Part shown: positions 50,690-63,388 of the stretch, piece after piece
How the letters are laid out: each line of letters opens with the position of its first letter
Position numbering within the stretch: position 1 is the stretch's first letter
Source: Daphnia pulex
Lineage: Eukaryota > Arthropoda > Branchiopoda > Diplostraca > Daphniidae
Direction: 5' to 3'
DNA length: 64,000 bases
NCBI RefSeq assembly: GCF_021134715.1
Contig: NC_060021.1
Coordinates: forward strand, 3,162,001-3,226,000
Notes under the pieces: generated by a model
The model's input: the letters and a program-made list of their open reading frames with translations, nothing else
The model's database searches: none
Told to the model about the DNA's origin: nothing
Made by a program: the position numbers and the translations under genes

Positions 50690-50799
50690 CATTTGGAGTT
50701 GAAACTTGATCCGTAAAGACAAAGAAAATTAAAATAAACACAGGCAAACGTAACTTTCGACATTGACTCATGATTGAGTTGAGAAGTCAATTTATAACA

Positions 50800-52838
50800 T
50801 CATTCGCCATCTACTGTCTCAATGGACAATCCTTTTAATTTTGTACCGGAACTACACCGGAAAATTATCTTAGCACCTAAACTTCTCTTGTTTTCCGTTT
50901 TCTTTTTGATGGCTTTTGATTTTAAAAGCAGATTACTAAACTGCAGAGCTAACTGCTTCGTATCATCTGTGCTGGCTCTCCCAGAAATTGTTTGATCACC
51001 ACTCACTTCCATTCGAGTTGGTTCGGAGAACAACGCAAAAGGCGGCAAGATTGGTAATGGAATTGACGTTATCAGGGCATTAATCTTCGAATCAAAATTC
51101 ATCTTCACGTCGGGAAACACTGACAAACGATGCATGCTGACGACCGATTGAAATGAGGAGCATTCCGGAAGATTTATAACGCTAACTACGAAAGGGTGGT
51201 CTTGAGACTCCAAAATCAGACATACAGTAGCCATATCACAAAGAAATTCTCCGTAACCAGATGGAAGAGGAGACGGAAATTTGGAAAAACGGAAAAATGG
51301 CCACCACCCCTTTCTGTCATGATGCCAAGCTTTAATGACAGCTTCCAGACAAACATCGGTTCCTGTAAATTGAAACAATATCGTAATATAGAAATAGGCA
51401 AAATATTAGGACATTCAACTTCAAACCTTGCAAACAAATCTTGTTCATCAGATTTGCCATTACATTCCATCCTTCTTTGACAACGTCAGACGGTGTGCGA
51501 TAGGCATACGCATCTAGAAAATCAAACATGAGCTTGAGGCACTTCTTAAGACGGTCCTGACTGATGTCTCTTTCGAATTCGGACTGCAAATAAAGTTTAC
51601 ACAAATCCAAGACCTAAATATAAAAGGATTACATTTAGGCATTATCTTACAAGTGTAGGGAAAAATTTGAAACCTTAGGATTTGCTTGGTCGATCTCCGC
51701 TATCTTCTCAAGAAAGTGAATGTTTAATCCTTTAGTGCCGTTGGGAATATACACTTTCATTATTTCCAGAGCAAGAATAGCGCTTGCAATTCCGCCATCA
51801 TTTGCAACGTATCTATAAAAATACAGATTAGAAAACGAACGTATCGGGAAAACAGAAATGAAATTACCCCCGTAAGAACAATTCAATTTCATCGTGAGCA
51901 TTCAACTTAATAAGAATGGAGGTATAAGCTTCCAGAAAAGTAGGAATCATCCAGGGATGTTTAGCAAACATCAATGCCAATGTTATCTTCATCTCCTTAA
52001 GTACTTGTATGTTTTCTTCAAAACTTGGGAAATCAAGAGTTGTTTTATAGCCGGCAAGTAAGGCAGACGCAGCTGCAGCTTGAGACTCGTAACCACTAGC
52101 TCGGGGTTCATTGACTAAGAATCAGGGACACAAATGAAATTAACAATTAATTCTTTTTAACTCTGCTTAAAGTTAAAACAAAAACAAAAACAAAACACCT
52201 GTGAATTTTTGTGATTCAGCAAGAGCTGGGCCATACTTTTTCTCCTGAAGCAATAATAATACAGTGTTCACTAGAAACAACTCATTCACTGTTTGTGACT
52301 GAAGAAGAAGATCCTTCAGTTTTTGGAACAACAGATAAAAACATAGACTATCCTTATGTTTAGTGAGCAGGGTGGGTAACATGTTCCAGGTAAACTGCCG
52401 GCTTACTTGATTATTTTCCATCTGGGAAAGCGACATCCATCTGGGAATTAACATGTGCTATATAAATACAAAATGTTTATTTACATACCAAGTATTTTAA
52501 GCTCTTCAAACTTAGACCATCATTCCTCTCTTGTTGGGATGTTCTCAGACCAGCGAACAAATGTGTGGGCATATTCAATGTGGCTTCACACTCTGTGAAC
52601 ACAAAAGACATTTGATATTAGGAAATGCAACATATTGATAACTATATTCAGTTCATTCAACTGCCAATTAACTTATTACCATCTTTGTTTGAATTGTAAC
52701 TGAACTTCCCCTCAGTGAACTCCTTTAAAAATGTTTTCTGAGACAAAAGATTTTTAGATAATGGGTGATTTGGAATGAAAATAACAAACTTACTATTAAT
52801 TCTACGAAAGTATCTTCTTCAGTTCTATTTGTTGCCAT
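50800..52838 (-). CDS. TAF1A-like gene, copy 1 (altered 3' end)
   Basis: Exons 52794-52838, 52680-52737, 52489-52592, 52199-52457, 51868-52114, 51674-51812, 51427-51613 and 50800-51362 join in phase to 533 residues. The helical body and the block WHHDRKGWWPFFRFSKFP match TAF1A (TAF(I)48), whose human form has a WNSRKNWWPGFHFS block. TAF1A belongs to SL1/TIF-IB, which places TBP on rDNA promoters for RNA polymerase I. After KKKTENK (position 50887) this copy leaves the repeat unit and ends RSLGAKIIFRCSSGTKLKGL plus a short tail, unlike copies 2-4, so it lacks their basic tail. It may be the ancestral end or a fusion created by the duplication. Confidence 0.8.
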
Positions 52839-54008
52839 TATTATGACCCATAAACTTCCCAAAATATAATCACAGAACACTAGAAATTAGTCAAATTCAG
52901 AATTTAAATGCGCCACAAAAAGTTCTCGATACTCCAAAGGCTGATACCGAACTGAAAGTCTGATATATGTTGCACTGTTGCGCAATAGACTACATTATTT
53001 TGTGGGGCGTCTACTAGCGGCATCTGGAAACTGGAATGGATCCATTGTCAGGTTAAATTCCTTAAAAGTAATTAAGAAAATGGAAGGATCCTTTACGCTC
53101 ATTTTTTAATCTACTACACTTGCATTTATTTTTTTTTTACTCATAAAATGTAAACCGGAGCGAAAAAAAAACGAACAATAATATCATCTCAAGAGAAAAA
53201 TCGATTTGTTCAACCTGGCAACGCTATTTAGTTTGTCATTCCTACAATTTTTTTTTTTTTTTTCGTGGCGAAGTTGAAATTTCTGTCTAAATTTGTTGTT
53301 GAATTTTCATTATTTCTTATTTGATCGATGCGCATAGTTTGAAAATGGAAAGGTGGTTTAAAACAGAATAAGTCACGAGAAATAAAATTAAAAAAAAAAA
53401 ACCTACTACGGGAATATTATTAATAAAAAAAAGTAAAATATGGGGATTACAAAACTGTTGTTCAACAATTTTATCATATTGTTCAAATAGACAATTTTAT
53501 CATATTCAATAAATCTTTAAGCCGAAATGAGATGAGTAGATATCAAATGAGAAACATACGGAGATGAAATTAATTTACGACGCAGTCAACTGTACAAAGA
53601 GTTGTTCGAAACGTAACAGTCTTACTAATGGGCAGTATGGAATTTAACTTGAATGGATGAGTTCTCCACTAATTTTAAGAAGGAAGGAGTAATTTAGAAC
53701 CGGAAATCTACTGGAACGCTAGAAGTGGTAGCTGATTCTACGAGAAGGAAAGCGTAGAGGAGACGATGAATTAAAACTCATTTTTGGGTTTTTTCGATGG
53801 CCCTTGGATGAGTGGATGAGCTCCTATATACAAAAAAATAATGATTAAATGGTGTCTGTTCTCTTAAGATTTAATTTTGAAAGTACCATCGATGGACATT
53901 CCCGTTTTAACTCTTTTGCCAACTTTCTTCAAAACATTCTCCTTTCCTTCGGCTACTTATTCAGAAGAGAAAAGCCATTAGTGTTTGAAAATTACACGAC
54001 ACAATTAA
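52839..54008. other. Spacer of the repeat unit (first of three)
   Basis: About 1.1 kb, repeated at 56114-57283 and 59389-60558. It includes the shared 5' flank of the TAF1A-like genes and a minus-strand exon-like piece (about 53869-53952) that may be an alternative last exon of the copy to its right. Poly-T (53248-53263) and poly-A (53391-53402) runs are present. No other gene is seen. Confidence 0.6.
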
Positions 54009-56113
54009 TCAGATAAAAACTAACCAGGTTTTGGCGTGTTGGTGTTTTTTACGACGCTGATTTTTCCTCCTTTTGGACCTTGGCGCTGTTTTCACGACAA
54101 TCAATTCTTCGATGGGCTTCTTCAGATTCGCAGTAGTAGCTCGTCGAATTTTAGCGCAAGACTTGTTTTCCGTTTTCTTTTTGATGGCTTTTGATTTTAA
54201 AAGCAGATTACTAAACTGCAGAGCTAACTGCTTCGTATCATCTGTGCTGGCTCTCCCAGAAATTGTTTGATCACCACTCACTTCCATTCGAGTTGGTTCG
54301 GAGAACAACGCAAAAGGCGGCAAGATTGGTAATGGAATTGACGTTATCAGGGCATTAATCTTCGAATCAAAATTCATCTTCACGTCGGGAAACACTGACA
54401 AACGATGCATGCTGACGACCGATTGAAATGAGGAGCATTCCGGAAGATTTATAACGCTAACTACGAAAGGGTGGTCTTGAGACTCCAAAATCAGACATAC
54501 AGTAGCCATATCACAAAGAAATTCTCCGTAACCAGATGGAAGAGGAGACGGAAATTTGGAAAAACGGAAAAATGGCCACCACCCCTTTCTGTCATGATGC
54601 CAAGCTTTAATGACAGCTTCCAGACAAACATCGGTTCCTGTAAATTGAAACAATATCGTAATATAGAAATAGGCAAAATATTAGGACATTCAACTTCAAA
54701 CCTTGCAAACAAATCTTGTTCATCAGATTTGCCATTACATTCCATCCTTCTTTGACAACGTCAGACGGTGTGCGATAGGCATACGCATCTAGAAAATCAA
54801 ACATGAGCTTGAGGCACTTCTTAAGACGGTCCTGACTGATGTCTCTTTCGAATTCGGACTGCAAATAAAGTTTACACAAATCCAAGACCTAAATATAAAA
54901 GGATTACATTTAGGCATTATCTTACAAGTGTAGGGAAAAATTTGAAACCTTAGGATTTGCTTGGTCGATCTCCGCTATCTTCTCAAGAAAGTGAATGTTT
55001 AATCCTTTAGTGCCGTTGGGAATATACACTTTCATTATTTCCAGAGCAAGAATAGCGCTTGCAATTCCGCCATCATTTGCAACGTATCTATAAAAATACA
55101 GATTAGAAAACGAACGTATCGGGAAAACAGAAATGAAATTACCCCCGTAAGAACAATTCAATTTCATCGTGAGCATTCAACTTAATAAGAATGGAGGTAT
55201 AAGCTTCCAGAAAAGTAGGAATCATCCAGGGATGTTTAGCAAACATCAATGCCAATGTTATCTTCATCTCCTTAAGTACTTGTATGTTTTCTTCAAAACT
55301 TGGGAAATCAAGAGTTGTTTTATAGCCGGCAAGTAAGGCAGACGCAGCTGCAGCTTGAGACTCGTAACCACTAGCTCGGGGTTCATTGACTAAGAATCAG
55401 GGACACAAATGAAATTAACAATTAATTCTTTTTAACTCTGCTTAAAGTTAAAACAAAAACAAAAACAAAACACCTGTGAATTTTTGTGATTCAGCAAGAG
55501 CTGGGCCATACTTTTTCTCCTGAAGCAATAATAATACAGTGTTCACTAGAAACAACTCATTCACTGTTTGTGACTGAAGAAGAAGATCCTTCAGTTTTTG
55601 GAACAACAGATAAAAACATAGACTATCCTTATGTTTAGTGAGCAGGGTGGGTAACATGTTCCAGGTAAACTGCCGGCTTACTTGATTATTTTCCATCTGG
55701 GAAAGCGACATCCATCTGGGAATTAACATGTGCTATATAAATACAAAATGTTTATTTACATACCAAGTATTTTAAGCTCTTCAAACTTAGATCATCATTC
55801 CTCTCTTGTTGGGATGTTCTCAGACCAGCGAACAAATGTGTGGGCATATTCAATGTGGCTTCACACTCTGTGAACACAAAAGACATTTGATATTAGGAAA
55901 TGCAACATATTGATAACTATATTCAGTTCATTCAACTGCCAATTAACTTATTACCATCTTTGTTTGAATTGTAACTGAACTTCCCCTCAGTGAACTCCTT
56001 TAAAAATGTTTTCTGAGACAAAAGATTTTTAGATAATGGGTGATTTGGAATGAAAATAACAAACTTACTATTAATTCTACGAAAGTATCTTCTTCAGTTC
56101 TATTTGTTGCCAT
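54009..56113 (-). CDS. TAF1A-like gene, copy 2
   Basis: Same exon set as copy 1 shifted by 3,275 bp: 56069-56113, 55955-56012, 55764-55867, 55474-55732, 55143-55389, 54949-55087, 54702-54888 and 54009-54637, for 555 residues. The last exon adds a basic tail (KTAPRSKRRKNQRRKKHQH) like the Lys/Arg-rich end of TAF1A. A donor at 54023-54024 and an acceptor near 53953 could replace the final WLVFI with a short alternative end; a third frame there also reads like protein (AEGKENVLKKVGKRVKTGMS), so the exact C-terminus is open. It carries Asp where copies 1 and 4 have Gly in the third exon (55792). Confidence 0.85.
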
Positions 56114-57283
56114 TATTATGACCCATAAACTTCCCAAAATATAATCACAGAACACTAGAAATTAGTCAAATTCAGAATTTAAATGCGCCACAAAAAGTTC
56201 TCGATACTCCAAAGGCTGATACCGAACTGAAAGTCTGATATATGTTGCACTGTTGCGCAATAGACTACATTATTTTGTGGGGCGTCTACTAGCGGCATCT
56301 GGAAACTGGAATGGATCCATTGTCAGGTTAAATTCCTTAAAAGTAATTAAGAAAATGGAAGGATCCTTTACGCTCATTTTTTAATCTACTACACTTGCAT
56401 TTATTTTTTTTTTACTCATAAAATGTAAACCGGAGCGAAAAAAAAACGAACAATAATATCATCTCAAGAGAAAAATCGATTTGTTCAACCTGGCAACGCT
56501 ATTTAGTTTGTCATTCCTACAATTTTTTTTTTTTTTTTCGTGGCGAAGTTGAAATTTCTGTCTAAATTTGTTGTTGAATTTTCATTATTTCTTATTTGAT
56601 CGATGCGCATAGTTTGAAAATGGAAAGGTGGTTTAAAACAGAATAAGTCACGAGAAATAAAATTAAAAAAAAAAAACCTACTACGGGAATATTATTAATA
56701 AAAAAAAGTAAAATATGGGGATTACAAAACTGTTGTTCAACAATTTTATCATATTGTTCAAATAGACAATTTTATCATATTCAATAAATCTTTAAGCCGA
56801 AATGAGATGAGTAGATATCAAATGAGAAACATACGGAGATGAAATTAATTTACGACGCAGTCAACTGTACAAAGAGTTGTTCGAAACGTAACAGTCTTAC
56901 TAATGGGCAGTATGGAATTTAACTTGAATGGATGAGTTCTCCACTAATTTTAAGAAGGAAGGAGTAATTTAGAACCGGAAATCTACTGGAACGCTAGAAG
57001 TGGTAGCTGATTCTACGAGAAGGAAAGCGTAGAGGAGACGATGAATTAAAACTCATTTTTGGGTTTTTTCGATGGCCCTTGGATGAGTGGATGAGCTCCT
57101 ATATACAAAAAAATAATGATTAAATGGTGTCTGTTCTCTTAAGATTTAATTTTGAAAGTACCATCGATGGACATTCCCGTTTTAACTCTTTTGCCAACTT
57201 TCTTCAAAACATTCTCCTTTCCTTCGGCTACTTATTCAGAAGAGAAAAGCCATTAGTGTTTGAAAATTACACGACACAATTAA

Positions 57284-59388
57284 TCAGATAAAAACTAACC
57301 AGGTTTTGGCGTGTTGGTGTTTTTTACGACGCTGATTTTTCCTCCTTTTGGACCTTGGCGCTGTTTTCACGACAATCAATTCTTCGATGGGCTTCTTCAG
57401 ATTCGCAGTAGTAGCTCGTCGAATTTTAGCGCAAGACTTGTTTTCCGTTTTCTTTTTGATGGCTTTTGATTTTAAAAGCAGATTACTAAACTGCAGAGCT
57501 AACTGCTTCGTATCATCTGTGCTGGCTCTCCCAGAAATTGTTTGATCACCACTCACTTCCATTCGAGTTGGTTCGGAGAACAACGCAAAAGGCGGCAAGA
57601 TTGGTAATGGAATTGACGTTATCAGGGCATTAATCTTCGAATCAAAATTCATCTTCACGTCGGGAAACACTGACAAACGATGCATGCTGACGACCGATTG
57701 AAATGAGGAGCATTCCGGAAGATTTATAACGCTAACTACGAAAGGGTGGTCTTGAGACTCCAAAATCAGACATACAGTAGCCATATCACAAAGAAATTCT
57801 CCGTAACCAGATGGAAGAGGAGACGGAAATTTGGAAAAACGGAAAAATGGCCACCACCCCTTTCTGTCATGATGCCAAGCTTTAATGACAGCTTCCAGAC
57901 AAACATCGGTTCCTGTAAATTGAAACAATATCGTAATATAGAAATAGGCAAAATATTAGGACATTCAACTTCAAACCTTGCAAACAAATCTTGTTCATCA
58001 GATTTGCCATTACATTCCATCCTTCTTTGACAACGTCAGACGGTGTGCGATAGGCATACGCATCTAGAAAATCAAACATGAGCTTGAGGCACTTCTTAAG
58101 ACGGTCCTGACTGATGTCTCTTTCGAATTCGGACTGCAAATAAAGTTTACACAAATCCAAGACCTAAATATAAAAGGATTACATTTAGGCATTATCTTAC
58201 AAGTGTAGGGAAAAATTTGAAACCTTAGGATTTGCTTGGTCGATCTCCGCTATCTTCTCAAGAAAGTGAATGTTTAATCCTTTAGTGCCGTTGGGAATAT
58301 ACACTTTCATTATTTCCAGAGCAAGAATAGCGCTTGCAATTCCGCCATCATTTGCAACGTATCTATAAGAATACAGATTAGAAAACGAACGTATCGGGAA
58401 AACAGAAATGAAATTACCCCCGTAAGAACAATTCAATTTCATCGTGAGCATTCAACTTAATAAGAATGGAGGTATAAGCTTCCAGAAAAGTAGGAATCAT
58501 CCAGGGATGTTTAGCAAACATCAATGCCAATGTTATCTTCATCTCCTTAAGTACTTGTATGTTTTCTTCAAAACTTGGGAAATCAAGAGTTGTTTTATAG
58601 CCGGCAAGTAAGGCAGACGCAGCTGCAGCTTGAGACTCGTAACCACTAGCTCGGGGTTCATTGACTAAGAATCAGGGACACAAATGAAATTAACAATTAA
58701 TTCTTTTTAACTCTGCTTAAAGTTAAAACAAAAACAAAAACAAAACACCTGTGAATTTTTGTGATTCAGCAAGAGCTGGGCCATACTTTTTCTCCTGAAG
58801 CAATAATAATACAGTGTTCACTAGAAACAACTCATTCACTGTTTGTGACTGAAGAAGAAGATCCTTCAGTTTTTGGAACAACAGATAAAAACATAGACTA
58901 TCCTTATGTTTAGTGAGCAGGGTGGGTAACATGTTCCAGGTAAACTGCCGGCTTACTTGATTATTTTCCATCTGGGAAAGCGACATCCATCTGGGAATTA
59001 ACATGTGCTATATAAATACAAAATGTTTATTTACATACCAAGTATTTTAAGCTCTTCAAACTTAGATCATCATTCCTCTCTTGTTGGGATGTTCTCAGAC
59101 CAGCGAACAAATGTGTGGGCATATTCAATGTGGCTTCACACTCTGTGAACACAAAAGACATTTGATATTAGGAAATGCAACATATTGATAACTATATTCA
59201 GTTCATTCAACTGCCAATTAACTTATTACCATCTTTGTTTGAATTGTAACTGAACTTCCCCTCAGTGAACTCCTTTAAAAATGTTTTCTGAGACAAAAGA
59301 TTTTTAGATAATGGGTGATTTGGAATGAAAATAACAAACTTACTATTAATTCTACGAAAGTATCTTCTTCAGTTCTATTTTTTGCCAT
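57284..59388 (-). CDS. TAF1A-like gene, copy 3
   Basis: Exons are those of copy 2 plus 3,275 bp, again 555 residues with the basic tail. It shares the Gly-to-Asp change with copy 2 (59067). Private changes are Thr3 to Lys (59381, in the third codon) and an intron base near an acceptor (58369). No frame damage, so it can encode a full protein. Confidence 0.85.
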
Positions 59389-60558
59389 TATTATGACCCA
59401 TAAACTTCCCAAAATATAATCACAGAACACTAGAAATTAGTCAAATTCAGAATTTAAATGCGCCACAAAAAGTTCTCGATACTCCAAAGGCTGATACCGA
59501 ACTGAAAGTCTGATATATGTTGCACTGTTGCGCAATAGACTACATTATTTTGTGGGGCGTCTACTAGCGGCATCTGGAAACTGGAATGGATCCATTGTCA
59601 GGTTAAATTCCTTAAAAGTAATTAAGAAAATGGAAGGATCCTTTACGCTCATTTTTTAATCTACTACACTTGCATTTATTTTTTTTTTACTCATAAAATG
59701 TAAACCGGAGCGAAAAAAAAACGAACAATAATATCATCTCAAGAGAAAAATCGATTTGTTCAACCTGGCAACGCTATTTAGTTTGTCATTCCTACAATTT
59801 TTTTTTTTTTTTTCGTGGCGAAGTTGAAATTTCTGTCTAAATTTGTTGTTGAATTTTCATTATTTCTTATTTGATCGATGCGCATAGTTTGAAAATGGAA
59901 AGGTGGTTTAAAACAGAATAAGTCACGAGAAATAAAATTAAAAAAAAAAAACCTACTACGGGAATATTATTAATAAAAAAAAGTAAAATATGGGGATTAC
60001 AAAACTGTTGTTCAACAATTTTATCATATTGTTCAAATAGACAATTTTATCATATTCAATAAATCTTTAAGCCGAAATGAGATGAGTAGATATCAAATGA
60101 GAAACATACGGAGATGAAATTAATTTACGACGCAGTCAACTGTACAAAGAGTTGTTCGAAACGTAACAGTCTTACTAATGGGCAGTATGGAATTTAACTT
60201 GAATGGATGAGTTCTCCACTAATTTTAAGAAGGAAGGAGTAATTTAGAACCGGAAATCTACTGGAACGCTAGAAGTGGTAGCTGATTCTACGAGAAGGAA
60301 AGCGTAGAGGAGACGATGAATTAAAACTCATTTTTGGGTTTTTTCGATGGCCCTTGGATGAGTGGATGAGCTCCTATATACAAAAAAATAATGATTAAAT
60401 GGTGTCTGTTCTCTTAAGATTTAATTTTGAAAGTACCATCGATGGACATTCCCGTTTTAACTCTTTTGCCAACTTTCTTCAAAACATTCTCCTTTCCTTC
60501 GGCTACTTATTCAGAAGAGAAAAGCCATTAGTGTTTGAAAATTACACGACACAATTAA

Positions 60559-62663
60559 TCAGATAAAAACTAACCAGGTTTTGGCGTGTTGGTGTTTTTT
60601 ACGACGCTGATTTTTCCTCCTTTTGGACCTTGGCGCTGTTTTCACGACAATCAATTCTTCGATGGGCTTCTTCAGATTCGCAGTAGTAGCTCGTCGAATT
60701 TTAGCGCAAGACTTGTTTTCCGTTTTCTTTTTGATGGCTTTTGATTTTAAAAGCAGATTACTAAACTGCAGAGCTAACTGCTTCGTATCATCTGTGCTGG
60801 CTCTCCCAGAAATTGTTTGATCACCACTCACTTCCATTCGAGTTGGTTCGGAGAACAACGCAAAAGGCGGCAAGATTGGTAATGGAATTGACGTTATCAG
60901 GGCATTAATCTTCGAATCAAAATTCATCTTCACGTCGGGAAACACTGACAAACGATGCATGCTGACGACCGATTGAAATGAGGAGCATTCCGGAAGATTT
61001 ATAACGCTAACTACGAAAGGGTGGTCTTGAGACTCCAAAATCAGACATACAGTAGCCATATCACAAAGAAATTCTCCGTAACCAGATGGAAGAGGAGACG
61101 GAAATTTGGAAAAACGGAAAAATGGCCACCACCCCTTTCTGTCATGATGCCAAGCTTTAATGACAGCTTCCAGACAAACATCGGTTCCTGTAAATTGAAA
61201 CAATATCGTAATATAGAAATAGGCAAAATATTAGGACATTCAACTTCAAACCTTGCAAACAAATCTTGTTCATCAGATTTGCCATTACATTCCATCCTTC
61301 TTTGACAACGTCAGACGGTGTGCGATAGGCATACGCATCTAGAAAATCAAACATGAGCTTGAGGCACTTCTTAAGACGGTCCTGACTGATGTCTCTTTCG
61401 AATTCGGACTGCAAATAAAGTTTACACAAATCCAAGACCTAAATATAAAAGGATTACATTTAGGCATTATCTTACAAGTGTAGGGAAAAATTTGAAACCT
61501 TAGGATTTGCTTGGTCGATCTCCGCTATCTTCTCAAGAAAGTGAATGTTTAATCCTTTAGTGCCGTTGGGAATATACACTTTCATTATTTCCAGAGCAAG
61601 AATAGCGCTTGCAATTCCGCCATCATTTGCAACGTATCTATAAAAATACAGATTAGAAAACGAACGTATCGGGAAAACAGAAATGAAATTACCCCCGTAA
61701 GAACAATTCAATTTCATCGTGAGCATTCAACTTAATAAGAATGGAGGTATAAGCTTCCAGAAAAGTAGGAATCATCCAGGGATGTTTAGCAAACATCAAT
61801 GCCAATGTTATCTTCATCTCCTTAAGTACTTGTATGTTTTCTTCAAAACTTGGGAAATCAAGAGTTGTTTTATAGCCGGCAAGTAAGGCAGACGCAGCTG
61901 CAGCTTGAGACTCGTAACCACTAGCTCGGGGTTCATTGACTAAGAATCAGGGACACAAATGAAATTAACAATTAATTCTTTTTAACTCTGCTTAAAGTTA
62001 AAACAAAAACAAAAACAAAACACCTGTGAATTTTTGTGATTCAGCAAGAGCTGGGCCATACTTTTTCTCCTGAAGCAATAATAATACAGTGTTCACTAGA
62101 AACAACTCATTCACTGTTTGTGACTGAAGAAGAAGATCCTTCAGTTTTTGGAACAACAGATAAAAACATAGACTATCCTTATGTTTAGTGAGCAGGGTGG
62201 GTAACATGTTCCAGGTAAACTGCCGGCTTACTTGATTATTTTCCATCTGGGAAAGCGACATCCATCTGGGAATTAACATGTGCTATATAAATACAAAATG
62301 TTTATTTACATACCAAGTATTTTAAGCTCTTCAAACTTAGACCATCATTCCTCTCTTGTTGGGATGTTCTCAGACCAGCGAACAAATGTGTGGGCATATT
62401 CAATGTGGCTTCACACTCTGTGAACACAAAAGACATTTGATATTAGGAAATGCAACATATTGATAACTATATTCAGTTCATTCAACTGCCAATTAACTTA
62501 TTACCATCTTTGTTTGAATTGTAACTGAACTTCCCCTCAGTGAACTCCTTTAAAAATGTTTTCTGAGACAAAAGATTTTTAGATAATGGGTGATTTGGAA
62601 TGAAAATAACAAACTTACTATTAATTCTACGAAAGTATCTTCTTCAGTTCTATTTGTTGCCAT
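60559..62663 (-). CDS. TAF1A-like gene, copy 4
   Basis: Exons are those of copy 2 plus 6,550 bp, 555 residues. At the third-exon site it matches copy 1 (Gly, 62342), not its neighbours. Its upstream region is cut at 63074, about 410 bp above the ATG, where the array ends. It therefore lacks the 1.1-kb spacer that lies upstream of the other copies and may have a different promoter. Confidence 0.85.
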
Positions 62664-63086
62664 TATTATGACCCATAAACTTCCCAAAATATAATCACAG
62701 AACACTAGAAATTAGTCAAATTCAGAATTTAAATGCGCCACAAAAAGTTCTCGATACTCCAAAGGCTGATACCGAACTGAAAGTCTGATATATGTTGCAC
62801 TGTTGCGCAATAGACTACATTATTTTGTGGGGCGTCTACTAGCGGCATCTGGAAACTGGAATGGATCCATTGTCAGGTTAAATTCCTTAAAAGTAATTAA
62901 GAAAATGGAAGGATCCTTTACGCTCATTTTTTAATCTACTACACTTGCATTTATTTTTTTTTACTCATAAAATGTAAACCGGAGCGAAAAAAAAACGAAC
63001 AATAATATCATCTCAAGAGAAAAATCGATTTGTTCAACCTGGCAACGCTATTTAGTTTGTCATTCCTACAATTTCAACTTGATCTC

Positions 63087-63156
63087 GGTCGTCTGGACGA
63101 ACCCTACCGACTTTCATGGGTACGACATTTAGACGGTAGGGTTCGTCCAGACGACC
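63087..63156. repeat. 23-bp perfect hairpin at the array border
   Basis: The arms 63087-63109 and 63134-63156 (core GTCTGGACGAACCCTACC and its complement) are separated by 24 nt. The hairpin begins 13 bp outside the right edge of the tandem array. Confidence 0.85.
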
Positions 63157-63388
63157 CTAGGAACGGTAGCGCTCGTCGTGGCGGAGGGCTACAACAACAT
63201 ACTGTCTATATTGGTCAATATAAACAAAGCAGTTCAAAAGTGTCAATTCAGGTTTATTGCAGGTTTAGTGTCGTTACTTACAGTGTGTCAGGTAGAGATT
63301 TGATGAAAGATTCTCTGACCAGGCATCGAGCCAGAACCAAAGCCGATAAAAGAAAAAATTATGCTCTACAACAGGAACCTAAACATTC

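Larger units (their letters stand above)
50887..63074. repeat. Tandem array of a 3,275-bp unit (about 3.7 copies)
   Basis: Every landmark recurs at exactly 3,275-bp spacing: 50887, 54162, 57437, 60712. Three full units and 2,363 bp of a fourth are present. By eye I found only a handful of differences between units (52517/62342 C versus 55792/59067 T; G to T at 59381; A to G at 58369; one T less near 62960). Each unit carries one TAF1A-like gene on the minus strand plus about 1.1 kb of spacer. The left edge cuts the last exon of gene 1. The right edge falls in a poly-T tract that is 3 T long at the edge but 16 or more in the other units. Confidence 0.95.

Noticed and set aside
54471-54755. Plus-strand frames of about 65-94 residues repeated in each array unit
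   Set aside because: They are antisense shadows of the last TAF1A-like exons, repeated because the unit is repeated.
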